A stretch of 64,000 bases of DNA from Micromonospora sp. RP3T (GCF_003027925.1 NZ_PYPS01000001.1:310001-374000), one strand, 5' to 3'. Positions 17,501 through 26,121 are shown, counted from the stretch's first letter. The notes: generated from the sequence alone by a model not told the origin. Numbers and translations are program-made.

Positions 17501-18418
17501 CTACCGGTGCTCGACGCGGTAGGTGCCGTCACCGGTCACGGCGTGTTCGCTGAGCGCCTTCCAGGCGGTGCTGTCGAGGTCGAAGGCGTCGAGCAGGTAG
17601 GCCGAGACCGCGTCCGCGACGAGGGCGACGCGGGCCGGGTCCTCGTCGGTGGTCTCGGCGACCTTCTCACCGGCGACGCCGCCCAGGGTGTGCTGGCCCT
17701 CGGCGATGGTGAGCAGGCTCTTGGGCGCGGGGCTGAGGTGGTAGGCGTCGGTGAACCAGTCCGGCCCCCGGGTGGACATCGCCGACTGGTCTCTGTCGCC
17801 GGCGACGACGAGGGCCGGGGTGGCCATGGTGGAGTAGTCCGGCCGCATGAACGGCAGGTGTTCGACGGCGAACGGGGTGAGCGTGTCGCCGGTGCCGGTC
17901 GCCGCGATGAGCGCGCCCGCCCTGACCGCGGGGTGGGAGAAGTCCTCGCCGGGTGTGCCGTCGGCGTCGAGGACGCGGGCGCCGAGCAGGGTGCCGGCGG
18001 TCTGGCCGCCCCAGGAGTGCCCGACGACGGCGATCCGGTCGTGGTCGACGCTCGCCCGCAGCCCGGCGGCCCGGGCCTGGTCGAGCACTCCGTCGAGGTG
18101 GTCGAGGACGGCGTGCAGGTCGGCGATCCGGGCGCGCCAGATGGTGCCGAATCTCGGGTCGTCGAACCCGATGCCGTGCCGGCGGGAGTCGAGGTGGGTG
18201 GGTTGGACGACGACGAACCCGGCGCCGGCCCAACGGTCGACGAGCGGTCCGTACCCGTCCATCGACCAGGCGTTGCCGTGGGAGAAGACGATCACGGGAA
18301 GGTTGGTGCCGGAGACCGGCGCGGTGACCTTGACCTGGAGGTCGATGTCGCGGCCGGTGGTGGGGACCGGGATGGGCTTGACCGAGGCGACCAGGGTCGT
18401 GGGTTGGCCGATGGGCAT
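17501..18418 (-). CDS. Alpha/beta hydrolase (dienelactone-hydrolase/PETase-like), TetR-controlled
   Basis: A 305-residue hydrolase with oxyanion region VIVFSHGNAWSMDGYG, nucleophile elbow VVGHSWGGQTAG (Ser), acid near VVAGDRDQ and His in AEGQHTLGG. It resembles platelet-activating-factor-hydrolase and dienelactone-hydrolase-like enzymes. Met at 18418 is chosen; an in-frame ATG at 18466 lies in the center of an operator palindrome and is less likely. The divergent TetR gene and two operators in the 102-base gap show direct repression. No signal peptide is visible. Confidence 0.87.
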   Translation of the reverse strand: MPIGQPTTLVASVKPIPVPTTGRDIDLQVKVTAPVSGTNLPVIVFSHGNAWSMDGYGPLVDRWAGAGFVVVQPTHLDSRRHGIGFDDPRFGTIWRARIADLHAVLDHLDGVLDQARAAGLRASVDHDRIAVVGHSWGGQTAGTLLGARVLDADGTPGEDFSHPAVRAGALIAATGTGDTLTPFAVEHLPFMRPDYSTMATPALVVAGDRDQSAMSTRGPDWFTDAYHLSPAPKSLLTIAEGQHTLGGVAGEKVAETTDEDPARVALVADAVSAYLLDAFDLDSTAWKALSEHAVTGDGTYRVEHR

Positions 18419-18457
18419 GGTGGCGCCTGCCTTCTCAAGGGGGTCTGTCACAATCAA

Positions 18458-18502
18458 GCGGAACATGGTTCCGCCAACAACACTAGCGGAACCATGTTCC
18501 GC
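18458..18502. promoter_or_regulatory. Twin palindromic operators between hydrolase and tetR genes
   Basis: GCGGAACATGGTTCCGC at 18458-18474 and GCGGAACCATGTTCCGC at 18486-18502 are near-identical palindromes with CGGAAC/GTTCCG arms and 3-base spacers. Both are followed by CAACAA. Centers are 28 bases apart. They are the obvious sites for the adjacent TetR protein controlling both divergent genes. Confidence 0.85.
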
Positions 18503-18520
18503 CAACAAGGAGGGGGAGCG

Positions 18521-19090
18521 GTGACCGAGTCGCTCGGCGCGCGTCAGGCAGGCGTACGGCGCAACCGCGAGGCCCTGCTGGCCGCCGCCGCGGCCGTGTT
18601 CGTGGAGCAGGGGGTGCAGGCACCGATCCGGGACATCGCCGGCCGCGCGGGCGTGGGCCTGGGCACTGTCTACCGGCACTTCCCGAGCCGCGCCGACCTG
18701 GTCACCGCCGTCTACCGTCACCAGATCGAGGAATGCGTCGCGCTGGCCGCCACGCTGCGACAGGAGCCCATCGCCCCCGGCGAGGCGCTGACGCGCTGGA
18801 TCGACGCGTTCGTGGAGTTCCTGGTGACCAAACACGGCCTCGGGGTCGCCCTCCAGTCCGAGGACCCGAGCCTGCTCACCCTGCACACGCTGATGCTCGA
18901 CGAACTCGTCCCGGCCTGCGCCTCGCTGATCGACGCAGGCGTGGCGGCCGGGGAGATCGACCCCGAGGTGACCGCGTACACGCTCATGCGCGCGGTGGGG
19001 AACCTGTGCATCCTCGGCCCGGGCTACGAGCGCGCGCACGCCCAGGACATGGTGGCCCGCCTGCTCCTCGGGTGCCGCGCCGACCGCTGA
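18521..19090 (+). CDS. TetR-family repressor
   Basis: A 189-residue TetR protein. The N-terminal helix-turn-helix reads PIRDIAGRAGVGLGTVYRHFPSRADL (about residues 33-58 region), the strongest family signature. The ligand-binding half is typical helical sequence. The GTG start has an AGGAGGGGG ribosome site just upstream. It should bind the twin operators 19-60 bases upstream, repressing itself and the divergent hydrolase. The inducer may be the hydrolase substrate; that is inference. Confidence 0.92.
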   Translation: MTESLGARQAGVRRNREALLAAAAAVFVEQGVQAPIRDIAGRAGVGLGTVYRHFPSRADLVTAVYRHQIEECVALAATLRQEPIAPGEALTRWIDAFVEFLVTKHGLGVALQSEDPSLLTLHTLMLDELVPACASLIDAGVAAGEIDPEVTAYTLMRAVGNLCILGPGYERAHAQDMVARLLLGCRADR

Positions 19091-19188
19091 CACCTGCTCC
19101 CGGGGCATCCGCACAACTACTTCTCCGAACCGTGCAACGTCCCGGGTGGGTGGCTCCGTTCTACCTCCGTCATGAGGAGGCAGTCGAC

Positions 19189-19722
19189 GTGAGAGCCGAA
19201 GACGAGCAAGCGTTCCGCGAGTTCGTGACGTCGCAGATGGCGGCGCTGCGCAAGCTGGCGTACATGACCTGCGGGGACTGGCACGCGGCGGAGGATGCCG
19301 TGGCCAACGCGCTGGTCAAGCTCTACCCCCGCTGGCGGAAGCTGGACCGGCCCGATCTCTACGTCAAGACCATGGTCTACCGGGCCGCGGTCGACGAGAC
19401 CCGCCGTCCCTGGCGGCGCGAGCGGTCGGCCGGCGACGCCGTGCCGGAGATCGCGCTGGGGGACCCGGCCGGCGCGACCGACGAGCGGATGCGCCTGCGC
19501 GCGGCGCTCGACGCCGTGCCGGCCCGGCAGCGGGCCGCGGTCGTGCTCCGGCACTACCTGGACCTGAGCCTGGAGGACACGGCCGGCGTCCTCGGCTGCA
19601 CCGTGGGCACGGCCAAGAGTCAGGTCTCCCGTGGCCTGGCGAAGCTGCGCGAGTCACTCGGCGGCGAACACATCGAACTCACCGGGAAGCCGATGGAGGA
19701 GTGGACCAATGCAGTTGCATGA
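19189..19722 (+). CDS. ECF RNA polymerase sigma factor, SigE family
   Basis: A 177-residue sigma factor. Region 2 reads FREFVTSQMAALRKLAYMTCGDWHAAEDAVANALVKLYPRW and region 4 has RQRAAVVLRHYLDLSLEDTAGVLGCTVGTAKSQVSRGLAKL, the pattern of actinobacterial SigE-family (ECF41-unrelated, short) sigmas. GTG 19189 has GAGGAGG 8 bases upstream. The next gene starts within its last codons, so the two are translated together. No classical zinc-binding anti-sigma is present; the downstream membrane protein may act in its place. Confidence 0.92.
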   Translation: MRAEDEQAFREFVTSQMAALRKLAYMTCGDWHAAEDAVANALVKLYPRWRKLDRPDLYVKTMVYRAAVDETRRPWRRERSAGDAVPEIALGDPAGATDERMRLRAALDAVPARQRAAVVLRHYLDLSLEDTAGVLGCTVGTAKSQVSRGLAKLRESLGGEHIELTGKPMEEWTNAVA

Positions 19723-20950
19723 CCTGGTGGACGCCGTGACGGGCGACGAGCCGCCGATGCGCCGCACCGCCGACGACATCGTCGCGGCGGGGCGGCGGGC
19801 CGAGCGGCGGCGCCGGGCCGGGTTCGCGTCGGCCGGCGCGGCCGGTCTCGTCGTGGTCGCGGTCGCCGGCGCGTTCACGCTGCCGACCCTGGGTGCCGGG
19901 CGGGACACCCCCGGCCCGCCGGCCCCGGCCGCCGCGGCGGCGTCCCGGCCGGCCGGGGCCGTCTGGCCCGCCGCCGCGCCGTTCACCTTCACCTTCACGG
20001 GGTACGACGCCGGCACGCTGCACGTGCAGGACCCGATCGCCACGTCGACCGCCTACCAGATCGCCTCCGTCTACTCCGACCGCCACACCTCGAACGACAA
20101 GCCCATGACGGCGGCGGAGGCCGAGGCGTCGGGGGACGTCCTCGGGGACCGGAAGAAGGCCGCCGGAGGGAAACCGTCCCTGTGGGCGTACCTGACCGTC
20201 TACCGGCCGGGCGCCTTCGACCCCGACGGGATCCGGAACGGCAGGAAGGTCACCGTGGCCGGGCACCGGGCGGTGCAGGCGACGCTGCCGGTCGACCTGG
20301 ACCCGAAGAATCCGATCGACGCGGGCAACAAGCTGTTCGCCTGGGAGTACGCCGACAACGCGTGGGCGGCCGTGACGTCGTTCTCCAGCGACAAGGCCAC
20401 GCCGAGCTTCGCGGATCTGGCCGGCCTGGTCGACGGGCTGAAGCCCGGCCGGCCGACGCCGGCCCTGGTGCCGTTCACGGTGGGCTACGTGCCGGCCGGC
20501 TACCTGCCGTTGCAGACCGGCACGCACGCCATGCCCGGCCTGATCGGCATCGCCACCGCCCGCGCCGGTGACTACGGCGGCGCGACGTACGCCCGGCCGG
20601 CCCCGCCCACCTCGGGGCTGACCGCGCCGTACGACGCGGTCGAGGGTGGCATCAGGGACGGCTTCCACATCTTCGTCCTGCCGCGCACCAGCGCGAACCA
20701 GTCACCGGAGCCCGGCACGACGAGGTGTCAACAGGTGCCCAAGCAGCGGGCGCGGGAAGCGGGACTCGCGATCGGCGACTTCTGCAACGTCTGGAGCGCC
20801 GACGGCAGCGTCGTCCTCCAGGTCACTGCCACCGGCCTCGGCGACACGTTGCCCTCGACCGAGCTGGAGAAGATCGCCAAGGGGATCACGGTCGCCGATG
20901 TCCGGGACGAGTCGACCTGGACCCCGGCCGCGACCGCGCTGCGGCAGTGA
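19709..20950 (+). CDS. Membrane-anchored partner of the ECF sigma factor
   Basis: A 413-residue protein beginning inside the sigma gene (14-base overlap, ribosome site GGAGGA). A short cytoplasmic N-terminus with a basic patch (RRAERRRRAG) precedes one membrane helix (about residues 43-68). Ala/Pro-rich linker follows, then a large extracytoplasmic domain with no recognised fold. The arrangement is that of a membrane anti-sigma or of a sigma-controlled surface protein. No HxxxCxxC zinc motif is seen in the N-terminus. Function not assigned. Confidence 0.8.
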   Translation: MQLHDLVDAVTGDEPPMRRTADDIVAAGRRAERRRRAGFASAGAAGLVVVAVAGAFTLPTLGAGRDTPGPPAPAAAAASRPAGAVWPAAAPFTFTFTGYDAGTLHVQDPIATSTAYQIASVYSDRHTSNDKPMTAAEAEASGDVLGDRKKAAGGKPSLWAYLTVYRPGAFDPDGIRNGRKVTVAGHRAVQATLPVDLDPKNPIDAGNKLFAWEYADNAWAAVTSFSSDKATPSFADLAGLVDGLKPGRPTPALVPFTVGYVPAGYLPLQTGTHAMPGLIGIATARAGDYGGATYARPAPPTSGLTAPYDAVEGGIRDGFHIFVLPRTSANQSPEPGTTRCQQVPKQRAREAGLAIGDFCNVWSADGSVVLQVTATGLGDTLPSTELEKIAKGITVADVRDESTWTPAATALRQ

Positions 20951-20980
20951 CGGTCGACGCCGATCCCTGCGGGGCGCCCC

Positions 20981-21009
20981 CCGCCCCCGGCGAAGAACGT
21001 CGGGGGCGG
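20981..21009 (+). terminator. Hairpin terminator after the sigma operon
   Basis: CCGCCCCCGGCG at 20981-20992 pairs with 20998-21009 (one mismatch) around AAGAA, about 30 bases after the stop. Confidence 0.7.
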
Positions 21010-21036
21010 GAACCAGAAAACCTGGGCTGACGGGAC

Positions 21037-21511
21037 TAGACATCCTCCAGGGCGTGGCATACTCTTCCTCGAGTCGAGAGAGAAGATCCGTCAAGACGTG
21101 GACGGGCCGTCCGGCCGTGAGGTCATGACGGACGGCGAAGTGCAGGTGGAGTCAGGGCTCTTTTCGGGGCTGCACCTGATGCTCGCCGCGCGTGCCGGGG
21201 CCATGAAGTCGCGTGGGCTCCGACACCGGCGGGCCGTACGACAGCACGTGCCGAAGGTAAGCAGAGGAAAGGGAGGGCCGTACACCGTTGGATCGCCCGC
21301 CCACGGCCGCCACGTCAGGCCGGGCGGACACCGCAGTTTCCATCGAACGAGAGGTGGTCTCCGGTCACGCATACGCGATCCTCGCGCCCGAAGCCGTCCC
21401 TGACGGCTGGCGCGGACACGACAAGCCGACGTTCCCGTCGGCAGTAGGTGTTCTGACCCGTAACCCTGGGCCCCGGCGCACAAGCGCCGGGGCCCTCGAC
21501 GTGGAGGTGAC
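21037..21511 (+). promoter_or_regulatory. Promoter and long structured leader of the small MerR-like gene
   Basis: TAGACA (21037-21042) and TACTCT (21060-21065) with a 17-base spacer form a plausible vegetative promoter. The mRNA would then carry about 440 untranslated bases before the ATG at 21512. The leader ends in a strong hairpin (21468-21495). Several open frames run through this stretch, but none has a ribosome site plus a convincing protein, so I leave it as noncoding leader. Confidence 0.45.
21468..21495 (+). terminator. Perfect 12-bp hairpin in the leader, just before the MerR-like gene
   Basis: GGGCCCCGGCGC at 21468-21479 pairs exactly with 21484-21495 around an ACAA loop. It ends 16 bases before the ATG and 6 bases before the GGAGG of the ribosome site. 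It could be an attenuator or terminator, or shape access to the ribosome site. Confidence 0.65.
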
Positions 21512-21808
21512 ATGGGGCAGCAGCCCGACGACATGTTCGGCGATGAGAACTACCCGGCCTACACCATCGGCCAGGCCGCGGAGATGCTCGGCGCCACGCA
21601 GGACTTCCTGCGCCGCCTGGACGAGGCAAAACTGATCAACCCGCACCGCTCCGGCGGCGGGCACCGCCGCTACTCCCGCTACCAGCTGCGGCTGGCCGCC
21701 CGGGCCCGCGAGATGGTCGACCAGGGCACCGCCCTGGAGGCCGCCTGCCGGATCATCATCCTGGAGGACCAACTCGAGGAAGCCCTCAGGCAGAACGGGA
21801 AGCGGTGA
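21512..21808 (+). CDS. Small MerR-type DNA-binding protein
   Basis: A 98-residue protein that is essentially a MerR DNA-binding domain: YTIGQAAEMLGATQDFLRRLDEAKLINPHR, then the wing SGGGHRRYSRYQLRLAARARE and a helix ending ACRIIILEDQLEEAL. The long C-terminal dimerisation and ligand region of full MerR proteins is absent. Ribosome site GTGGAGGTGAC precedes the ATG. Similar short MerR-like regulators are common in actinomycetes. The long leader upstream suggests regulation of its own mRNA. Confidence 0.88.
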   Translation: MGQQPDDMFGDENYPAYTIGQAAEMLGATQDFLRRLDEAKLINPHRSGGGHRRYSRYQLRLAARAREMVDQGTALEAACRIIILEDQLEEALRQNGKR

Positions 21809-21918
21809 CGGGGCCGGCCGGGGGGTGGGCGTGAGCGCGGTCAGCAGACCCGCAACGGTCGGAAGATCGTCAGTTACCCACGGTGTGGGGGGTTGAACCG
21901 ACAGTCCACAATGGTGGG

Positions 21919-23196
21919 GTGACGACAGGCAGCGCCGGGAGTCGGCCTCGGAGCACCGGGGCGAGCATCCATGACGCGACGGAGGCGGAGATCGCCGAAC
22001 TCGTCGCTCTGGACGAGGCCTGCTTTCCGCCCGACGACGAGACCCAGAAGCCCGCCGCCCCGGGCGAGATCGAGAACGCCGTACGCGAGGGCCGCGTCCG
22101 GGTCGTCCGCCTCGACGGTCGGGTCGTCGGGTTCCTCCGCCGGGAAACGCCGTCCATGCACCACCTCTACATCGGCGCGTTGGGCGTGCATCCCGACCGC
22201 CGTGGCCAGGGGTTCGGGGCCGCGTTGCTGGACGACATGCTCGATTCCGGTTGGGCGCCGGAGCGTCGCGACCTGCCGTCCGTGTCCACGGTCACGAGCC
22301 CGCAGAACCTGGCGATGCTCGGTCTCCTGCTGTCCCGGGGCTTCGTGGTGCGCACGCTCATGCCGGACTACTTCGGCCCGGGCAAGGACCGGTTCTACTG
22401 CCAGTACAAATCCCGGGTCGAGTACGTCGACCCCGACGACCGGTTCATCGTGCCGGTGAACGGTGCGGTCCAGTGGTCCGCGCTGCTCGCGTCGGAGTCG
22501 TACCAGATCACCGCCCTGCTGTGGCTGCCCAGCGGGCCGGCGTTCGAGATCTCGCGCTTCGAGAAGGACGACCTGGGTGCGCTCCAGTCGGACGAGACAA
22601 ACGCCAGCGTCGCGTTCGCCAGCGGCATCCTCGCCTCGATAACCTTCCTGCTGGGCCTCTCCTTCGCCTACGCCACGTTCCCGGACGCGGTACGCATCCT
22701 GCTGATGGGCGCGGCCCTGGCCACCACCTCGTCCCTGATCATCTACGCGAACACCTCGGGTGAACTGGCCCGGCTACGCACGAACAGCTTCGGGCGGTAC
22801 GCCAAATGGGGCAATGTGCTGTCCGAGTTCGGGGGTGTCTTCCCGTTTCTGGTTTCGCTACCGGTGACCTTCGCCGAGGTGACCTCCTCGCTGACGGCCG
22901 CGCTGTTGGCGGCCCTGCTCTTCTCCGCGGCGCTCCTCCTGTACGACCGGTCGGCCTTCACGATCTCCGCGCGGTTCCGGCAGAGCGGCTGGACGCGGTC
23001 GCTGTCCCTGGTCACCGCGGCCGCCCCGCTGGCCGGAGCCGCGGCGATCAGCCTCGCCCCGTCCTGGCTCACCTGGGTCTGGACGGGCACCGTCGCTCTC
23101 GCCCTGATCTCCCGGTCGTACATCTGCCTGGCCCGCCGCGGAGACGAGACCACACCTAACATCGCCGTCGACCGTCGTTGGCAGATCCGGCGCTGA
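21919..23196 (+). CDS. GNAT acetyltransferase fused to a six-helix membrane domain
   Basis: A 425-residue protein. Residues 15-170 are a GNAT domain: IHDATEAEIAELVALDEACFPP, then motif A LGVHPDRRGQGFGAALL (acetyl-CoA pyrophosphate loop RRGQGFG). Residues about 175-235 are an intermediate soluble part. The C-terminal 190 residues hold about six membrane helices (for example VAFASGILASITFLLGLSFA and SSLTAALLAALLFSAALLLY). The GTG start at 21919 is a choice; GTG 21883 is also open. The gene is 63 bases upstream of the SCO2521-like gene and could be functionally linked to it. Confidence 0.78.
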   Translation: MTTGSAGSRPRSTGASIHDATEAEIAELVALDEACFPPDDETQKPAAPGEIENAVREGRVRVVRLDGRVVGFLRRETPSMHHLYIGALGVHPDRRGQGFGAALLDDMLDSGWAPERRDLPSVSTVTSPQNLAMLGLLLSRGFVVRTLMPDYFGPGKDRFYCQYKSRVEYVDPDDRFIVPVNGAVQWSALLASESYQITALLWLPSGPAFEISRFEKDDLGALQSDETNASVAFASGILASITFLLGLSFAYATFPDAVRILLMGAALATTSSLIIYANTSGELARLRTNSFGRYAKWGNVLSEFGGVFPFLVSLPVTFAEVTSSLTAALLAALLFSAALLLYDRSAFTISARFRQSGWTRSLSLVTAAAPLAGAAAISLAPSWLTWVWTGTVALALISRSYICLARRGDETTPNIAVDRRWQIRR

Positions 23197-23259
23197 GCCG
23201 CAGGCTGAGCCAGGTGACCGACACTCGGTATTCGCCGGGTCGGACGGGCGGAGGTAGCG

Positions 23260-24216
23260 ATGCTCACGATGGGTGAGGTGCACACCGGCCTGCTGCAGAA
23301 CAGCACCGCCCTGGTGCAGGAGCAGACCTGCGAGGTGTTGAACCTGGTGCAGGGCGAGGACGTGCTCACCTCCCGGCGCCCGTCCCTGTACGCGGTGTCG
23401 CCGGATCTCCGCACCGGAGTGGACTGCTGGCTACCCAGCGCCAGGAACCGGCAGCTACGCGGGGTCGGCGCGGTGGTCACCCGGGCGATCGTCACGGGCG
23501 GCCGGATCGGGCAGGCGTCCTCGATCGTCCAGGTCGTCGGCGGCACGCGCCGTCGGCCGTGGTCGCACTACCTGGCCAATCCCGGGGTGCTGGAGACGGT
23601 CGGCCAACTCGACCCCACCGACCTGGCCGCGGGCTTCCGCCAGGGCTCGGCCGCGGACGTGTTGAACCTGGAAGCGATCACCGGTCGAACGCTCGACATC
23701 GTGCAGATGTCCGACCTGCTGGACCGACGCCCGCCGCTCCGCGCGGCGCGGACCCGACTGCGCTGGACCGCGCAGGTCGATCCGGAGCCGGACGCGACGG
23801 GCCGCGCGACGGTGACTGTGGAATCGCCCACCCTGCGGACGGTCGAACTCGTCGTCAGTCCGCAGGACGTGCCGACCGCGGTGGCCGGCCTGTGCGAGGA
23901 TCTCGCCCTGCACGACTGGTTGCTCACCGTCCTGTCCGCCGTGGTGGAGACCGCGGTCGCTCGCAGCGTGCCCGCGCAGCAGCACATCGACCAGCTCCGA
24001 CCGGTGCTGGAGCACCTGCTGCACCTGTGGCTGCCCGGCGCCCGGGTGGACCCGCGGCTGCTGCCGATCTGGGAGCGGCTCGAGGAGGTCCCCGGCTTCA
24101 GCCGGCAGTGGACCTCGTCGGTCAACTGGATCCGCGACCAGCTCACGGTGGGCACCACGGCCCTGGTACGTGAACTGGCCGACCGCGCGGCGGCCAGCCG
24201 GCCCGGCGGCGCGTAG
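23260..24216 (+). CDS. SCO2521-family protein
   Basis: A 318-residue protein resembling the SCO2521 family (GEVHTGLLQNST near the start, VSPDLRTGVDCWLP, and RAIVTGGRIGQASS). The family has no known activity but travels with SCO2522-, SCO2523- and SCO2525-like genes, all present next door here on the opposite strand. No signal peptide and no membrane segment. Its 3' end lies 10 bases from the convergent SCO2522-like gene. Assignment is from remembered family patterns. Confidence 0.75.
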   Translation: MLTMGEVHTGLLQNSTALVQEQTCEVLNLVQGEDVLTSRRPSLYAVSPDLRTGVDCWLPSARNRQLRGVGAVVTRAIVTGGRIGQASSIVQVVGGTRRRPWSHYLANPGVLETVGQLDPTDLAAGFRQGSAADVLNLEAITGRTLDIVQMSDLLDRRPPLRAARTRLRWTAQVDPEPDATGRATVTVESPTLRTVELVVSPQDVPTAVAGLCEDLALHDWLLTVLSAVVETAVARSVPAQQHIDQLRPVLEHLLHLWLPGARVDPRLLPIWERLEEVPGFSRQWTSSVNWIRDQLTVGTTALVRELADRAAASRPGGA

Positions 24217-24226
24217 GCGTGCGGCC

Positions 24227-25198
24227 CTATCCGCCGGTGAACACGTAGCTCAGCCGGTCGACGAGATCAACGGGTAGCTGTACGCCCTCGCCGGTCGCCC
24301 GCTCGGCGACCTGCCGGGCCACCACCGGGGGCACCGCGACCTGGCCGAGGATGGTCCGCACCGCCAGCTCCACCGGAAGGTACCGGGGGTCCATCAGGGT
24401 AACCGTCCGGTACGCGCAGAACGGCGCGGCGGCCCGGTTCAGTTGGACGATCGCCGGCAGCTTGTCCCAGTCGGTCGGCAGCGACTCGTCGGCCGGCAGT
24501 CGGTACGGCTGGGTGACCGGCTCACCCCGGTGCCGCAGCACGCCCAACCGGATCATCTGCCAGACCGAGGCGAGCAGCGCGCAGGCCCACACCCGACCCT
24601 GCGGCTCGTCGGACCACAGCTCGACATCGACGAAGATGGAGTGCCGGGGGTCACCGGACTCCACCGGTGGGGACCACCGCTTCGGCGGAGTCAGCGCCGG
24701 GGCGCCGGCGTGGCCCGGGGAGCGCCTGCCGTTGGACAGCCACCCGGTCTCGCTCAACGGCGGCCGGATCCCGGTGGTGTGCCGGGGTGGCTCGACCACC
24801 AGGGTGTCGACCACCAGTTGGGCCAGTTCCACGTCGCCGTACCGGGCGAAACTGGATTCCCGGGCCACGTAGTCCAACGTGAGGCCGTGTGCCTTCGCAG
24901 CTCGCTGGACCTGCGGTATCACCTCTCGAGGGCTGCCGAAGCGGTGGAAGTAGTCGTCCACCAGGAAACACGTGCTTATCCGTGGCCGCCGGTCGGGCGG
25001 CAGCCCTCGCTGGGCCAGCGCCGGGATCGCCTGGGCCCAGACCGCGATGCGCTCGAACTTGCGAGCCAGTTCCCGGCACCCGTCGCCGAAGTCCTCCGCG
25101 TAGATGTGCCCCAGCTCAACCGAAAAGTGCGAGTAGGCCACGCTCTCCGTACGACGCACCGCCGCCGTCTCCTGGAAACTGACGTCCACGGATCTCAC
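24227..25198 (-). CDS. SCO2522-family protein
   Basis: A 323-residue protein matching the SCO2522 family in several places: YSHFSVELGHIYAEDF, RISTCFLVDDYFHRFG, DYVARESSFARYGDVELAQLV, ETGWLSNGRRSP and HSIFVDVELWS. GTG 25198 overlaps the stop of the upstream P-loop gene (GTGA), so the two are translationally coupled. Function unknown. The conserved acidic and aromatic motifs suggest an enzyme or nucleotide-binding partner rather than a structural protein; that is inference. Confidence 0.8.
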   Translation of the reverse strand: MRSVDVSFQETAAVRRTESVAYSHFSVELGHIYAEDFGDGCRELARKFERIAVWAQAIPALAQRGLPPDRRPRISTCFLVDDYFHRFGSPREVIPQVQRAAKAHGLTLDYVARESSFARYGDVELAQLVVDTLVVEPPRHTTGIRPPLSETGWLSNGRRSPGHAGAPALTPPKRWSPPVESGDPRHSIFVDVELWSDEPQGRVWACALLASVWQMIRLGVLRHRGEPVTQPYRLPADESLPTDWDKLPAIVQLNRAAAPFCAYRTVTLMDPRYLPVELAVRTILGQVAVPPVVARQVAERATGEGVQLPVDLVDRLSYVFTGG

Positions 25199-26121
25199 AA
25201 GGTCTCCCACACGGTGTCGTCGAAGAGCCGTTCCGTCAGCGTGGCGAAGGCGCGCACGGTCTCCGCGCTGGCGATCCCGCGAGATACGTCGTGATCCGTG
25301 ATGAGCTGCTCCCGCCACTGCAACAGCGGATCCAGCGGAACGGTGCCGAGCAGCGCGTAGCGTCCGATGCCCCGCCGACGGGCCAGCTCGGACAGTTCCG
25401 CGTCGCATCTGCGCAGGAAGGCCTGCTGCGCGACGCCGAGATGCTGCACCTCCGGGCCGTGCGAACTGAGCACGGCGGTACGCACGAACCGCAGCGACTC
25501 CCGGAGCCGTTCCGGCTCGTGGCCGTACTCCTTGCCCATCGCGATGATCCCGCCGGCCTCGAAGGCCAGATCGGCGGCCGCCGTGACGTGCTGCGGCGTC
25601 CACCGGTGGAAGACCACCCACCGGGCGGTCACCTTCCGCAGCACCGGCGTGGCGGTGGCGGCCAGGGCGAGCTGGTTGGCGTAGGACCGGCCGGCGCTCA
25701 GATCCACCAGGGTGAGATCGAACTCCTCCTCCAGCCGGAGAAACAGCTCGGCGCAGCGCCTGGCGATGTCGTCGGTGAAGCCGAAGTCGCTGCCGTAGCG
25801 CTGGCCGGGCAGCACCACCAGGGGGCCGGCGCCGATCGGGCGCCCTCGCCGGCGCGTTCCCGCACCGTTCCAGACGTCCAGCTGCGCCGGTGCCGGAATC
25901 TCTCCGCGCAGGTACCGGTGCAGGCCGCCGCCGTCGGGCCCGGTGCCCTCCACCCCGTTGGCGGCCCAGGGAATCTCGAACGTGGTGCCGGCGGTCGGCG
26001 AGCCGAAGTCGTAGTCCAGGTAGCAGGTCGGCCGGCCGGACAGCGCGCTGCGGTAGGCGATGTTCGCGCCGGTCACGGAGCGCCCGGTGCCACCCGTCGG
26101 AGAGGTCATGAAAACCAGCAT
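25195..26121 (-). CDS. SCO2523-family variant P-loop protein (ParA/MinD-like)
   Basis: A 308-residue protein of the ParA/MinD class. The nucleotide loop at residues 7-16 reads SPTGGTGRSV: the catalytic Lys of GKS/GKT is Arg14. Downstream are CYLDYDFGSPTAG (switch-like Asp) and DLTLVDLSAGRSYANQ (Walker B-like). The altered P-loop is what defines the SCO2523 'variant P-loop' family. The ATG at 26121 has GAGGGG about 6 bases upstream. It probably binds nucleotide with weak or no hydrolysis and acts as a switch for its neighbours. Confidence 0.85.
   Translation of the reverse strand: MLVFMTSPTGGTGRSVTGANIAYRSALSGRPTCYLDYDFGSPTAGTTFEIPWAANGVEGTGPDGGGLHRYLRGEIPAPAQLDVWNGAGTRRRGRPIGAGPLVVLPGQRYGSDFGFTDDIARRCAELFLRLEEEFDLTLVDLSAGRSYANQLALAATATPVLRKVTARWVVFHRWTPQHVTAAADLAFEAGGIIAMGKEYGHEPERLRESLRFVRTAVLSSHGPEVQHLGVAQQAFLRRCDAELSELARRRGIGRYALLGTVPLDPLLQWREQLITDHDVSRGIASAETVRAFATLTERLFDDTVWETL

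Noticed and set aside
21098..21635. Frames through the leader of the small MerR gene
   Set aside because: They are out of frame with the MerR gene or run through its hairpin and start, and show no conserved motif.
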